Assembly (NCBI GenBank): GCA_946479335.1
Contig: CAMLFP010000120.1
Span: 1 to 13,894 of the forward strand
DNA length: 13,894 nucleotides
Direction of reading: 5' to 3'
Origin: an uncultured Archangium sp.
Lineage (GTDB): Bacteria; Myxococcota; Myxococcia; Myxococcales; Myxococcaceae
This document shows positions 1-7,038 of the stretch, piece by piece. Position numbers and translations under genes: made by a program. Each line of letters opens with the position of its first letter. Within the stretch, counting starts at the first letter, position 1. Under the pieces are notes generated by a model. That model was not told the DNA's origin, ran no database searches, and was given only the letters and a program-made list of their open reading frames with translations.

Positions 1-1504
1 GCGGCTTGGTCGACTCGAGGTCTTCGAGCAGCGCGGTCAACGGCATCACCGACTGACTGAAGCGCGCCGCCAGCGCCGCGCGCCCCGTCTTCCACGTCGT
101 CATCAACGTATAGAGCGCCAACCCGATGGCGATGGGGAACCACCCGCCGTCGAAGAACTTCACCGCGTTCGCCGCGAAGAACGGCAGGTCGAACGACAGG
201 AAGAGCACCGTCAACGCGATGACGCGGGGCCAGCTCCAGTGCCAGCGCGCGCGCATCACCACCGAGAAGAGCAGCGAGGTGATGGTCATCGTGCCCGTCA
301 CCGCGATGCCGTACGCCGCCGCCAGCGCGGTCGACTCGCGGAAGGCGAGCACCAGCGTGAGGCAGGTCACCATCATCATGGTGTTCACCTCGGGGATGTA
401 GATCTGCCCCTCGTTGACCGCGGAGGTGTGCACGATGGTGACGCGCGGCATGTAGCCCAGCTGCACCGCCTGCCGCGTCAGCGAGAACGCGCCTGAAATC
501 ATCGCCTGCGACGCGATGATGGTCGCCGCCGTGGAGAGGATGACCATCGGGTAGAGCAGCACCTCCGGCACCAGCCCCCAGAAGGGCTTCTCGACCCAGC
601 CGTGCCGCAGGAGGTACGCGCCCTGCCCGAAGTAGTTCAGCAGCAGCGCGGGGAACACGAAGAGCCACCCCCGGCGGATCGGCCGCGCCCCGAAGTGGCC
701 CATGTCGGCGTACAGCGCCTCGCCGCCGGTGATGCACAGCACCACCCCGCCCAGCACCAGGAACGCGCGCCTGGGGTCGGTCATGAAGAGCTCCGCGCCG
801 TGCCGCGGGTCGAGCGCCTTCAACACCTGCGGCGCCTTCAGCACCGACACCAGGCCCAGCGCCGCCAGCGACACGAACCACACCACCATCACCGGGCCGA
901 AGGCCTTGCCGATCTTGTCGGTGCCGCGCTTCTGCACGAGGAACAGCCCCGCGATGATGACCAGCGTGATGGGCACCACCACGTTGTCGAAGGTGTGCGT
1001 GGCCACGCTCAGGCCCTCCACCGCCGAGAGCACCGAGATGGCCGGGGTGATGACGCCGTCGCCGTACAGCAGTGACGCGCCGAACAGCGCCGCCAGCACC
1101 AGCACCACGCGCGACCGCCCCGACACCGAGGGAGGAATCAGCGCCAGCATCGAGAACATGCCGCCCTCGCCCTTGTTGTGGGCGCGCATGATGAAGCCGA
1201 TGTACTTGACGCTGACCACCAGCGACATGCCCCAGAAGATGAGCGAGAGCAGCCCCAGCACCGAGGCCTCCGTCACCGGCAGCGCGTGGTGCCGCACCTC
1301 GCCGTGCTCGTCGCGCGCGAAGCACTCCGCCACCGTGTAGAGCGGCGAGGTGCCGATGTCGCCGAAGACGATGCCCAGCGCTCCCAGCGTCAGCGCCGTC
1401 AGCGACTGCTTGGCGTGGCCGTGGTGCACGACGGCCTGAGAGGAGGTGGTCAGCAGAGGGTCGCCCGGTGAACTGGGCCCCTCCGCGGTTTTACCGGTGC
1501 TCAT
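1..1504 (-). CDS. kup: Kup-family potassium uptake permease (partial, C-terminus beyond the window)
   Basis: Reading the minus strand from the ATG at 1504 gives 501 codons without a stop before the window edge. The N-terminal tail of about 35 residues is polar. It is followed by the Kup/HAK/KT hallmark stretch GALGIVFGDIGTSPLYT (about residues 41-57), then repeated hydrophobic segments. Family landmarks include the loop with YGDGVITPAISVLSAVEG and the segment with GGEALYADMGHFG. Kup proteins import K+ across the inner membrane, most likely as K+/H+ symporters, and are usually about 620-630 residues. About 120 residues of the cytoplasmic tail are therefore missing to the left. No strong Shine-Dalgarno is visible before the ATG. 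The gene diverges from the zinc-finger membrane protein gene at 1592. Family identification is very secure; the ATG is the only good start before the conserved core. Confidence 0.95.
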   Translation of the reverse strand, partial: MSTGKTAEGPSSPGDPLLTTSSQAVVHHGHAKQSLTALTLGALGIVFGDIGTSPLYTVAECFARDEHGEVRHHALPVTEASVLGLLSLIFWGMSLVVSVKYIGFIMRAHNKGEGGMFSMLALIPPSVSGRSRVVLVLAALFGASLLYGDGVITPAISVLSAVEGLSVATHTFDNVVVPITLVIIAGLFLVQKRGTDKIGKAFGPVMVVWFVSLAALGLVSVLKAPQVLKALDPRHGAELFMTDPRRAFLVLGGVVLCITGGEALYADMGHFGARPIRRGWLFVFPALLLNYFGQGAYLLRHGWVEKPFWGLVPEVLLYPMVILSTAATIIASQAMISGAFSLTRQAVQLGYMPRVTIVHTSAVNEGQIYIPEVNTMMMVTCLTLVLAFRESTALAAAYGIAVTGTMTITSLLFSVVMRARWHWSWPRVIALTVLFLSFDLPFFAANAVKFFDGGWFPIAIGLALYTLMTTWKTGRAALAARFSQSVMPLTALLEDLESTKP

Positions 1505-1591
1505 CCGGTGGGCTCTTACCGCACTGCCCCCCGGCGACCAGAAGTCTCGGGAGAAGTGCTTTTATTCCGCCAACTTGGCACGCTCGACGGC
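1505..1591. promoter_or_regulatory. Divergent intergenic region between kup and the zinc-finger membrane protein
   Basis: These 87 bp separate the two opposite start codons, so they should contain both promoters if neither gene is read from further upstream. An AT-richer patch near 1558-1568 (ttttattcc on the plus strand) is the only relaxed stretch. I see no convincing -35/-10 pair, riboswitch-like fold or inverted repeat. The promoter role is inferred from gene orientation alone. Confidence 0.4.
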
Positions 1592-2395
1592 ATGACGGAG
1601 TGCCCCGCTCACCCCGGCGTCGAGGCCGTCGGCACCTGCGCCCGGTGCGGCCGCTTCTACTGCGCCGCCGAGGCCCGGCTCTTCGACGGCCAGCTGTATT
1701 GCGGCGCCTGCGCCGAGCGCCCGGAGGTCAACTGGCTGGCCCAGCACTACGCGAAGCTGGAGGGCCAGCGGTCGGGCCTCGCGTGGTTCAGCGCGTTCCT
1801 CGGGGTCGTGGGGCTGCTGGCCGGAGGCGGGCTCCTGGTGGTGCTGGTCGACATGTTCTGGAACATGCGCGGCACCACCGAGTCGTTGGGTGACCTCCAG
1901 TGGGTCTGCGGGCCGGTGGGCCTCCTCGCGTGGAGCCTCACCGCGCTGCTGGTGTGGAGCGGCCGGCCCTGGGCGCTGCGGCTCAACCTCGTGGGGGCGC
2001 TGGTGCTGACGGGGTTCATGGCGCTGGCCAACACCGGCGACTCGCGGCTCGTCGTCGGAGGCGTCGCGTTGCTCACCAGCGGCTTCTTCTGGGGCGTGCT
2101 GCGGCGTGACGTGCGCACCCGGCTCTTCTTCCGCCTCCCGGTGGAGCGCAGCGAGCTCTTGCAGCACTACACCCGCTACGGCAGCAACTGGCAGGCGGCG
2201 GGCGCGGCACGGCTGGCGGTGCTGGGCCTCTTCATTCCCGTCTTGCCGCCCATCAGCCTCGGGTTGGCCGTCTGGGGGCTGGCGCGCGTCGACCGCCACG
2301 CCGTGCCGCCCGTGGGCGGGGCCGGGAGCGCCATCGGTGCGGCGGTGTTGTCGGTCCTCTCCGGCGTGGCGTGGGGCGCGCTGGTGTTCCGCTGA
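1592..2395 (+). CDS. Membrane protein with N-terminal B-box-like zinc finger
   Basis: The product is 267 residues. The first 41 residues hold C4-x2-H7, C16-x2-C19, C24 and C37-x2-C40, the spacing of a B-box-type zinc-binding finger (CPAHPGVEAVGTCARCGRFYC). The rest is hydrophobic, with about six candidate membrane spans near residues 64-88, 104-123, 129-147, 152-170, 205-231 and 243-266. A polar stretch of about 30 residues (RTRLFFRLPVERSELLQHYTR) lies before the last two. This layout is common among uncharacterised myxobacterial proteins; the finger would sit in the cytoplasm. The frame is open upstream to a GTG at 1508. I chose the ATG at 1592 because the extra 28 residues are unlike the family and that GTG lies 3 bp from the kup start. 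Function is unknown. A protein-interaction or adaptor role is only a guess from the finger. Confidence 0.8.
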   Translation: MTECPAHPGVEAVGTCARCGRFYCAAEARLFDGQLYCGACAERPEVNWLAQHYAKLEGQRSGLAWFSAFLGVVGLLAGGGLLVVLVDMFWNMRGTTESLGDLQWVCGPVGLLAWSLTALLVWSGRPWALRLNLVGALVLTGFMALANTGDSRLVVGGVALLTSGFFWGVLRRDVRTRLFFRLPVERSELLQHYTRYGSNWQAAGAARLAVLGLFIPVLPPISLGLAVWGLARVDRHAVPPVGGAGSAIGAAVLSVLSGVAWGALVFR

Positions 2396-2412
2396 GCGGA
2401 GTGGCTTCCGCT
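2395..2412 (+). terminator. Weak hairpin after the zinc-finger membrane protein
   Basis: A 6-bp perfect stem (agcgga / tccgct) with a 6-base loop begins at the last base of the stop codon at 2393-2395. The following tail is only ttcgtg, not a proper T-run. It lies entirely inside the 46-bp gap before the desaturase start. It may be a weak intrinsic terminator or a chance hairpin in GC-rich DNA. Confidence 0.25.
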
Positions 2413-2441
2413 TCGTGCGCTGACGCGCGACGCTGGCTGGC

Positions 2442-3455
2442 GTGGACGACTGGCGACACCCGGAGTTCCGCGCCGCGCTCAAGGCGCACCTCGCGTCGTA
2501 CGCGGGCGCCGACGCGCGCCGCGCGACGCGGGAGATTGGCCTCACGTTCGTCGCCTACGCCGGCTTCCTCGCGCTGACCGCGGTGACGTTGCGGCAACTG
2601 CTCGACGCGCCTTCATGGTCCGCGCGCGCCGGCTGGCTCGCCGCGACGCTCGTCACCGGCGGCGCGCTCGCGTTGGTTCAGACGCGCGCCTTCCTCGTGC
2701 ACCACGACCTGTGCCACGGGAGCCTCTTCGCCTCGCCGCGATGGAACCGCGCGCTCGCGCCGCTGGTGGGCACGCTGGTCAGCACCTCCCCGTCGGTGTG
2801 GAAGCGCGAGCACGACCGGCACCACCGCGACTCCAACAACCTCGACCGCCCGCAAGACGGCCAGACCGCGCCGTGGACGGTGCAGCACTACGAGACCGCG
2901 CCGCGGTGGCAGCGCCGCGCGTACTGGCTGCTCAACCAGCGCCCGGTGCTCTTCGGGCTCGTGCCGCCGCTCTATTTCCTCGGCTTCATGCGCGTGGCGG
3001 CGCGCTGGTACGAGAACGTGTTGTTCGCGCTCTTCATCGCGCTGCTGTGGTGGAGCGGCACGCTGCTCGCGTTCGCGCTGGTGCTGACGCCGGCCACCAT
3101 CTTCGGCTTCCTCATCTTCCACGCGCAGCACACCGGCCCGACGCTCGTGCGGCGCCACACCGCCGACTACGACCCGATTGAGAACGGCCTCTTCGGCTCG
3201 ACGCTGTTGCTGATGCCGCGCGTGCCCGGTGTCACGTGGTTCATCGACTGGTGCCTGTACGGCGTGGAGTACCACCACGTGCATCACCTCCACCCGGCGC
3301 TGCCCGCGTGGCGCCAGCGCGCGTGTCACGAGGCCGGCGAACGCTTCTTCGCCCAGACGCCGCGCATCACCTTCTGGGAGGCGATGAAGGCCACGCGGCT
3401 CACGCTGTACGACGAAGCCACCGGGCACCTTGTCGACTTCAACCACCGAGGTTGA
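2442..3455 (+). CDS. Membrane-bound fatty-acid desaturase family protein
   Basis: This 337-residue protein has the three histidine boxes of the di-iron membrane desaturase/hydroxylase superfamily: H88DLCH92 (HxxxH), H124DRHH128 (HxxHH) and H278HVHH282 followed by HLHP (HxxHH). An additional FHAQH lies at 226-230. Hydrophobic segments near residues 32-50, 64-85, 168-185 and 191-224 flank the boxes, giving the usual topology with all boxes on the cytoplasmic face. Such enzymes use O2 and an electron donor to insert a double bond or hydroxyl group into acyl chains, or into carotenoids or sphingolipids in related branches. The exact substrate cannot be told from the sequence. The start is GTG at 2442, 46 bp after the previous stop, with no obvious Shine-Dalgarno. 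Length and motifs are complete, so it is probably active. Confidence 0.9.
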   Translation: MDDWRHPEFRAALKAHLASYAGADARRATREIGLTFVAYAGFLALTAVTLRQLLDAPSWSARAGWLAATLVTGGALALVQTRAFLVHHDLCHGSLFASPRWNRALAPLVGTLVSTSPSVWKREHDRHHRDSNNLDRPQDGQTAPWTVQHYETAPRWQRRAYWLLNQRPVLFGLVPPLYFLGFMRVAARWYENVLFALFIALLWWSGTLLAFALVLTPATIFGFLIFHAQHTGPTLVRRHTADYDPIENGLFGSTLLLMPRVPGVTWFIDWCLYGVEYHHVHHLHPALPAWRQRACHEAGERFFAQTPRITFWEAMKATRLTLYDEATGHLVDFNHRG

Positions 3456-3482
3456 AAACGCTGGCCGCGCGCCGGTGCGTCG

Positions 3483-3492
3483 AGGAAAGAAG
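3483..3492 (+). promoter_or_regulatory. Ribosome binding site of the DUF1697 gene
   Basis: The purine-rich AGGAAAGAAG ends 5 bases before the ATG at 3498. It fixes that start and is one of the clearest Shine-Dalgarno sequences in the window. Confidence 0.6.
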
Positions 3493-3497
3493 CAGGC

Positions 3498-4013
3498 ATG
3501 CCCCGCTACGCCGCGCTGCTCCGTGGAGTGAGCCCGATGAACTGCCAGATGGCCGACTTGAAGCGCGCCCTCGAGCGGTCGGGCTTCGAGAACGTCGTCA
3601 CCGTGCTCTCCAGCGGCAACGCGGTGTTCGACGCGAAGGCCGCGAGTGTCGAGCGAATCGAGAAACAAGTCGAAGCGGCGACGCTCAAGCACCTCGGCCG
3701 CGAGTTCGCGACCATCGTGCGCTCCGTCGAGACGCTGCAGGCGCTGCTGGAGACCGACCCCTTCAAACCCTTCAAGCCCGCCGCCAGCGCCAAGCGCGTG
3801 GTCAGCTTCTTGAAGAACGAAGCGAAGCCCGCGGTGAAGCTGCCGCTCGAGCGCTCCGGCGCGCGCGTGCTGACGGTGCGCGGCGCGGAGGCCTTCACCG
3901 TCTACGAGGTCAGCGACGAGGGCCCGGTCTTCATGCAACTCATCGAGCAGGCGTTCGGCAAAGACGTCACCACCCGCACGTGGGACACGGTGAAGAAGGT
4001 GGCCTCAAAGTAA
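3498..4013 (+). CDS. DUF1697 family protein
   Basis: The 171-residue product begins with the family signature ALLRGVSPMN, followed by M..L...L...GFENVVT and the SSGNAVF motif at residues 38-44. It ends with the typical TTRTWDTVKKV segment. This matches DUF1697, small soluble cytoplasmic proteins of about 170-180 residues with no established function. A good Shine-Dalgarno precedes the ATG. The usual run after LLRGINVGG is shortened here to VSPMNCQ, a mild deviation. The stop codon overlaps the next start by one base (TAATG), so translation with the downstream ornithine-cyclodeaminase-like gene is probably coupled. Family assignment is good; biochemical role is unknown. Confidence 0.85.
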   Translation: MPRYAALLRGVSPMNCQMADLKRALERSGFENVVTVLSSGNAVFDAKAASVERIEKQVEAATLKHLGREFATIVRSVETLQALLETDPFKPFKPAASAKRVVSFLKNEAKPAVKLPLERSGARVLTVRGAEAFTVYEVSDEGPVFMQLIEQAFGKDVTTRTWDTVKKVASK

Positions 4014-4843
4014 TGCTCACGACGTTCCTCTCCCGAAGTGATGTCTCGCGAAACCTCAACGCGCTCCACCTGCTCAAGGAGCTGCGCGAAGCGCTCGCGA
4101 AGTACCCGCTGCACGGTGACGAAGCGCGGCTCCCCGATTTTCCCGCGTGGGCCGTCGTCACCCGCACCGGCCCGCACGCCGTGTTGCAGCTCCACGACGC
4201 GGCGACCGGCGGGCTGCTGGCGGTGATGGACGCGGTGCACCTCTCGACGTTGCGCGCGTCGTTGGTCAGCGCGCTGGCCGCTGACGTGTTGGCGCGCAGC
4301 GACGCGAAGCACGTGGCGGTGCTGGGCTCGGGAGCGGCGGCGTCGAGCGCGCTCAAGGCCCTGCGCCTGGTGCGCAGCCTCGAGCACGTGTGGGTCAACG
4401 AAGAAGACGAGGCGCAGAACTTCGCCCGCGCGCGCGCGCTCGCGACGCAGCTCTCGATGGACGTGCACGACGTCTCGTCGGTCGAAGAGGCCATCGCCGC
4501 CGCCGACCTCGTGTTGCTCACCGGCGGCGTCTCGCTGGGCGAGCTCAAGGTCCGCGCGGGCACGCACGTCTCCATCGTGCAGGCGAGCGCGTTCAACTTC
4601 GCGCCGCTCTCGCCTCCCGAATTGCAGCACGCGCGCGCCTTCTCTGACGGCGTCTTCCCGTGGAAGCAGGGCGCCGCGCTGGGTGACGTGCTGCGGGCCA
4701 CCGCGCCGGGCCGCGTCGACGCCGATGACGTCACGCTCTTCGCCGGCGTCAGCCCCCCGCAGTTGGACCTCATCGCCGCGTTTCACGTCTTCGAGGGCGC
4801 GCGGCATGATGAAGGTCTCACCCGCCTCGATCTGGAGTCGTGA
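4013..4843 (+). CDS. Ornithine cyclodeaminase / mu-crystallin family protein (shortened)
   Basis: The product is 276 residues from the ATG that overlaps the preceding stop. Residues 67-93 (GGLLAVMDAVHLSTLRASLVSALAADV) match the conserved tG.plAlmda..lTalRTaA block of this family. The nucleotide-binding turn is G105-S-G107 within VAVLGSGAAASSAL. A later motif, DLVLLTGG near 165-172, fits the usual loop of the NAD(P) fold. Family members (ornithine cyclodeaminase, alanine dehydrogenase of the archaeal type, ketimine reductases) are usually 310-340 residues. This one is shorter at the N-terminus, and I see no lysine where the catalytic vK.v segment normally lies (WAVVT near 46-50). It may be a reductase or dehydrogenase with altered chemistry, or non-catalytic. 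The frame is open far upstream, but that stretch is out-of-frame sequence of other genes. Confidence 0.8.
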   Translation: MLTTFLSRSDVSRNLNALHLLKELREALAKYPLHGDEARLPDFPAWAVVTRTGPHAVLQLHDAATGGLLAVMDAVHLSTLRASLVSALAADVLARSDAKHVAVLGSGAAASSALKALRLVRSLEHVWVNEEDEAQNFARARALATQLSMDVHDVSSVEEAIAAADLVLLTGGVSLGELKVRAGTHVSIVQASAFNFAPLSPPELQHARAFSDGVFPWKQGAALGDVLRATAPGRVDADDVTLFAGVSPPQLDLIAAFHVFEGARHDEGLTRLDLES

Positions 4844-5410
4844 ATGCGCCACCTCCTCGCGCTGCTCGTGCTGAGCGCCTGCACGAAGAACATCTCCGCG
4901 AAGCCGGTGGAGCGAAGGGCGCTGCGCCTGTTGACCGCCACGCCCGAGCGCGAGACGGCGCGCATCCCCGACGTGGCCATCACGCTCGAGGCCGACACTG
5001 ATCAGGAGCGCACGCCGCGCGTCGTGGCCGTCGGTGACTCGCCGCTCCTCTCCGCGGAGGGCGCCGACGTGTGGCTGGCCGGCGATGAAGCCGGCACCGC
5101 GGGCTTCGAGGTCGACAACGCCATCCTGCTCGAGGTCTACGGCGACGACGGCAAGCGCGTGAGCCGCGCGGCGGTGGGCTACTTGAACGGGCTATCCGAC
5201 GGGAAGGAGAGCATCGACCTGCTCTCGCGCCGCGCGTTCCGCTTCGAGGCGAACGAGGTCAACTTGCGCGCGCTGCTGCCCGAGAGCGGCTACTTCAGGA
5301 TCCACGCGTCGGTGCTGGACACCGGCGGCGTGGGCCGCGTCAGCGACGTCTTCCTCGTCATCACGCCGCGCTCCGCGAAGGAGAGCGACGGCCTCAGAGA
5401 CCAGGAATGA
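4844..5410 (+). CDS. Small lipoprotein of unknown function
   Basis: The 188-residue product starts directly after the previous stop codon, with no gap, implying cotranscription and coupled translation. Its N-terminus has a short signal peptide ending in the lipobox L10-S-A-C13, so it should be acylated at Cys13 and anchored in the envelope. The mature part alternates charged and hydrophobic residues in a likely beta-rich pattern, with no Cys. I recognise no family. Its 3' end overlaps the convergent PEGA gene by 17 bp. The grouping of a lipoprotein with a putative amino-acid enzyme is unexplained. Confidence 0.75.
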   Translation: MRHLLALLVLSACTKNISAKPVERRALRLLTATPERETARIPDVAITLEADTDQERTPRVVAVGDSPLLSAEGADVWLAGDEAGTAGFEVDNAILLEVYGDDGKRVSRAAVGYLNGLSDGKESIDLLSRRAFRFEANEVNLRALLPESGYFRIHASVLDTGGVGRVSDVFLVITPRSAKESDGLRDQE

Positions 5411-6314
5411 AGAGGCCGGTGCAGGTCGTCTTCGTGAAGTTCATGTAGACGTCCGCGCCGGCGACGTCCTTGCAGAATTGCGCGTGGTCGCGGGCGGGCT
5501 GCGTCCCGAAGTACGTCGCCAGCACGACGCCCGTCACCACCACCACGCCGATGGCGACCCAGAGGTACCACTTCTTCCACACCGGCTCGGGCTCCGACGA
5601 GACGACCGCCGCGGGCCCGGGCTCGACCAGCGTCGGCGCGAGGTCGGTCCTGACGGGCTTGTCGGTGCGCGCGACCTCCTCGGGCTGGAACTTCACGGCC
5701 ACCGGGTAGTCCTTGCCGGCGACCAGCGTCAGCTTCTGGCGGCTCTCGGCGTAGCCCTCCTTCACGACCTCGATCTCCGCGGGGCCGGCCGGCACCTCGA
5801 CGTCGGTCAGCGGCGCGATGCCGATGCTGCGGCCGTTGAGCAACACCTGCGCGCCCGCCACGTCGCTGGTCACCGACAGCACCGCGGCCACCGGCGTCAG
5901 CTTCGCTTCGACCTCGATCAACTTGCCGCCCGGCACCAGCAGCTTCTTCACGAAGGCCGCGTACCCGGGGCGCTTCACCGTCAGCGAGTGCTCGCCCGGC
6001 GTCACCGACTGCGACGGGAGCGGCAGCGTGCCGACCTCCTTGCCGTCGATGGACAACACGGCCCCGGAGAGCGCGCTGGCCAGCTTCACGCTGACCTCGG
6101 CCTTCGCCGCGATGGGCGCGATGGGCGCGAGGTCGTCGTCATCGACGATGGGCGCCGCCTTGGGCTTGGGCTTCGCCTTCGGTTTGGGCTTCGCCTTCGG
6201 CTTCGGCTTCTGCTTGCCGATGGGCGCCAGCGGCGCGAGGTCGTCATCGTCCTGGGCGAAGGCGCCGGTGGACAGCGTGAGGGCAAGCAACAGCAAACTC
6301 GCGCGCTTCATCAT
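5394..6314 (-). CDS. PEGA-repeat envelope protein with Lys-Pro linker
   Basis: On the minus strand this encodes 306 residues from tandem start codons (ATG ATG at 6314 and 6311). Residues 1-20 are a signal peptide ending AFA. An acidic DDDDLAPLAPI (22-32) and a near copy DDDDLAPIAPI (58-68) flank a Lys-Pro-Ala linker (36-54). Two PEGA repeats follow, about 73-142 and 143-213, with the SIDGKEVGTLP and LLNGRSIGIAP turns and the ...GYA... ends expected for this beta-sandwich repeat. A single membrane span (about 250-270, after WKKWY) precedes a 36-residue tail with Cys281 and Cys298. PEGA proteins are abundant in myxobacteria and are thought to act in envelope binding or assembly; the specific role is unknown. 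The start codons are 24 bp from the divergent lipoprotein start. Confidence 0.88.
   Translation of the reverse strand: MMKRASLLLLALTLSTGAFAQDDDDLAPLAPIGKQKPKPKAKPKPKAKPKPKAAPIVDDDDLAPIAPIAAKAEVSVKLASALSGAVLSIDGKEVGTLPLPSQSVTPGEHSLTVKRPGYAAFVKKLLVPGGKLIEVEAKLTPVAAVLSVTSDVAGAQVLLNGRSIGIAPLTDVEVPAGPAEIEVVKEGYAESRQKLTLVAGKDYPVAVKFQPEEVARTDKPVRTDLAPTLVEPGPAAVVSSEPEPVWKKWYLWVAIGVVVVTGVVLATYFGTQPARDHAQFCKDVAGADVYMNFTKTTCTGLFIPGL
6153..6209 (-). repeat. Lys-Pro-Ala coding tandem repeat inside the PEGA gene
   Basis: The codons for KPKPKA are repeated three times in a row as 18-bp units (GGCTTCGCCTTCGGTTTG-like on the plus strand). The protein gains a stiff, strongly basic linker between two acidic blocks. 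Such repeats are prone to length change by slippage. Confidence 0.75.
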
Positions 6315-6338
6315 GGGCGGCGACACTACCACCCGCTC
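6315..6338. promoter_or_regulatory. Very short divergent gap between PEGA and lipoprotein genes
   Basis: Only 24 bp separate the two start codons. A normal promoter plus leader does not fit for either gene, so each promoter must lie inside the coding region of the other, or a transcript must be almost leaderless. I see no -10-like hexamer in the gap. Confidence 0.35.
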
Positions 6339-6962
6339 ATGCGGTGGTCGCTCGTGATTCTTGTGTTGGTGTCCTGTGTCCGCGCGACGCCGCCCGCGCC
6401 CATCGCGCCGCCCCCGGAGCCGGTGCGCGTCCCCGCCGGCTGCCTGGAGTCGCTCGCCGGCCCGTGGCGCTCCGCGGTCGACGAGGCGTGGCAGTACGAG
6501 GCCGACGACGATGGCGGCACGCTCGTGCTGCACGTCACGCGCACCGCGCGCCCCGACGCCGGCTTCACGCCGCGCAAGTTCCGCAAGGGGCCGGAGAAGG
6601 TGGTGCTCGACCCCGCCGACGCCGCGCGCGCGCTGCTCAGCGATGCGGGCGCGGGTGAAGACGCAGACGCGGGCGCTCCCGATGCCGGCGAGGTGGTGCG
6701 CGCCGACATCCGCGTCGAGTTGACGCGCACCCCGCAGGGCTTCAGCGGCTTCACCCTCGCGCCGGTGCTGCACCCGTCGGGGCGCACGTGTGAGGGCCGC
6801 TTCGAGACGAAGGTGCTGAGCTGCGCCGACGGAGGGCTCGTCCTCGAGGCCGCCTCCGCCACCGCGCTGGGCGAAGAATGTCAGCGCCCGCCGAGCCCCC
6901 GCCCGCCGGAGCCGCTGATCCACACGCTGATCCGCCCGGGGCCCGCACCCGACGCCGGGTGA
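6339..6962 (+). CDS. Hypothetical lipoprotein with DAG-rich segment
   Basis: The 207-residue product begins MRWSLVILVLVSC; the lipobox L10-V-S-C13 predicts lipidation at Cys13. A Pro-rich spacer follows (about 17-30). The central part holds a low-complexity Asp-Ala-Gly run (about 106-121) of the kind common in myxobacterial lipoproteins. The remainder looks like a small beta-rich domain containing Cys35, Cys154, Cys163 and Cys185, which could form disulfides outside the cytoplasm. The C-terminus is again Pro-rich. The long frame continuing upstream from the ATG at 6339 is only the antisense of the PEGA gene, so this ATG is the credible start. I recognise no family. Confidence 0.75.
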   Translation: MRWSLVILVLVSCVRATPPAPIAPPPEPVRVPAGCLESLAGPWRSAVDEAWQYEADDDGGTLVLHVTRTARPDAGFTPRKFRKGPEKVVLDPADAARALLSDAGAGEDADAGAPDAGEVVRADIRVELTRTPQGFSGFTLAPVLHPSGRTCEGRFETKVLSCADGGLVLEAASATALGEECQRPPSPRPPEPLIHTLIRPGPAPDAG

Positions 6963-7038
6963 CCTCGCCGCGCAGCGTCAAACGATTCCGCCAGCGCCGT
7001 GATGCCATGGCGCCGCTGTCACGTGTAGGGTGTCGCGC

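Noticed and set aside
1574..1594. Sigma-54-like promoter (TTGGCAC then GC) upstream of the zinc-finger membrane protein
   Set aside because: The GG-to-GC spacing is one base too long and the would-be -12 element falls on the start codon, so it cannot serve this gene.
2613..3938. Minus-strand frame of about 440 codons across the desaturase and DUF1697 genes
   Set aside because: It covers two convincing plus-strand genes and their gap, and its translation is Arg/Glu/His/Val-biased shadow sequence.
3236..4012. Upstream extension of the cyclodeaminase-like frame by about 259 codons
   Set aside because: The extension overlaps the desaturase and DUF1697 genes out of frame and is Arg/Ala-rich; the family match begins at the ATG at 4013.
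6993..7019. Inverted repeat agcgcc ... ggcgcc with a central gccatggc before the propeller lipoprotein
   Set aside because: The arms match imperfectly and are pure G/C; such repeats are expected by chance at this base composition.
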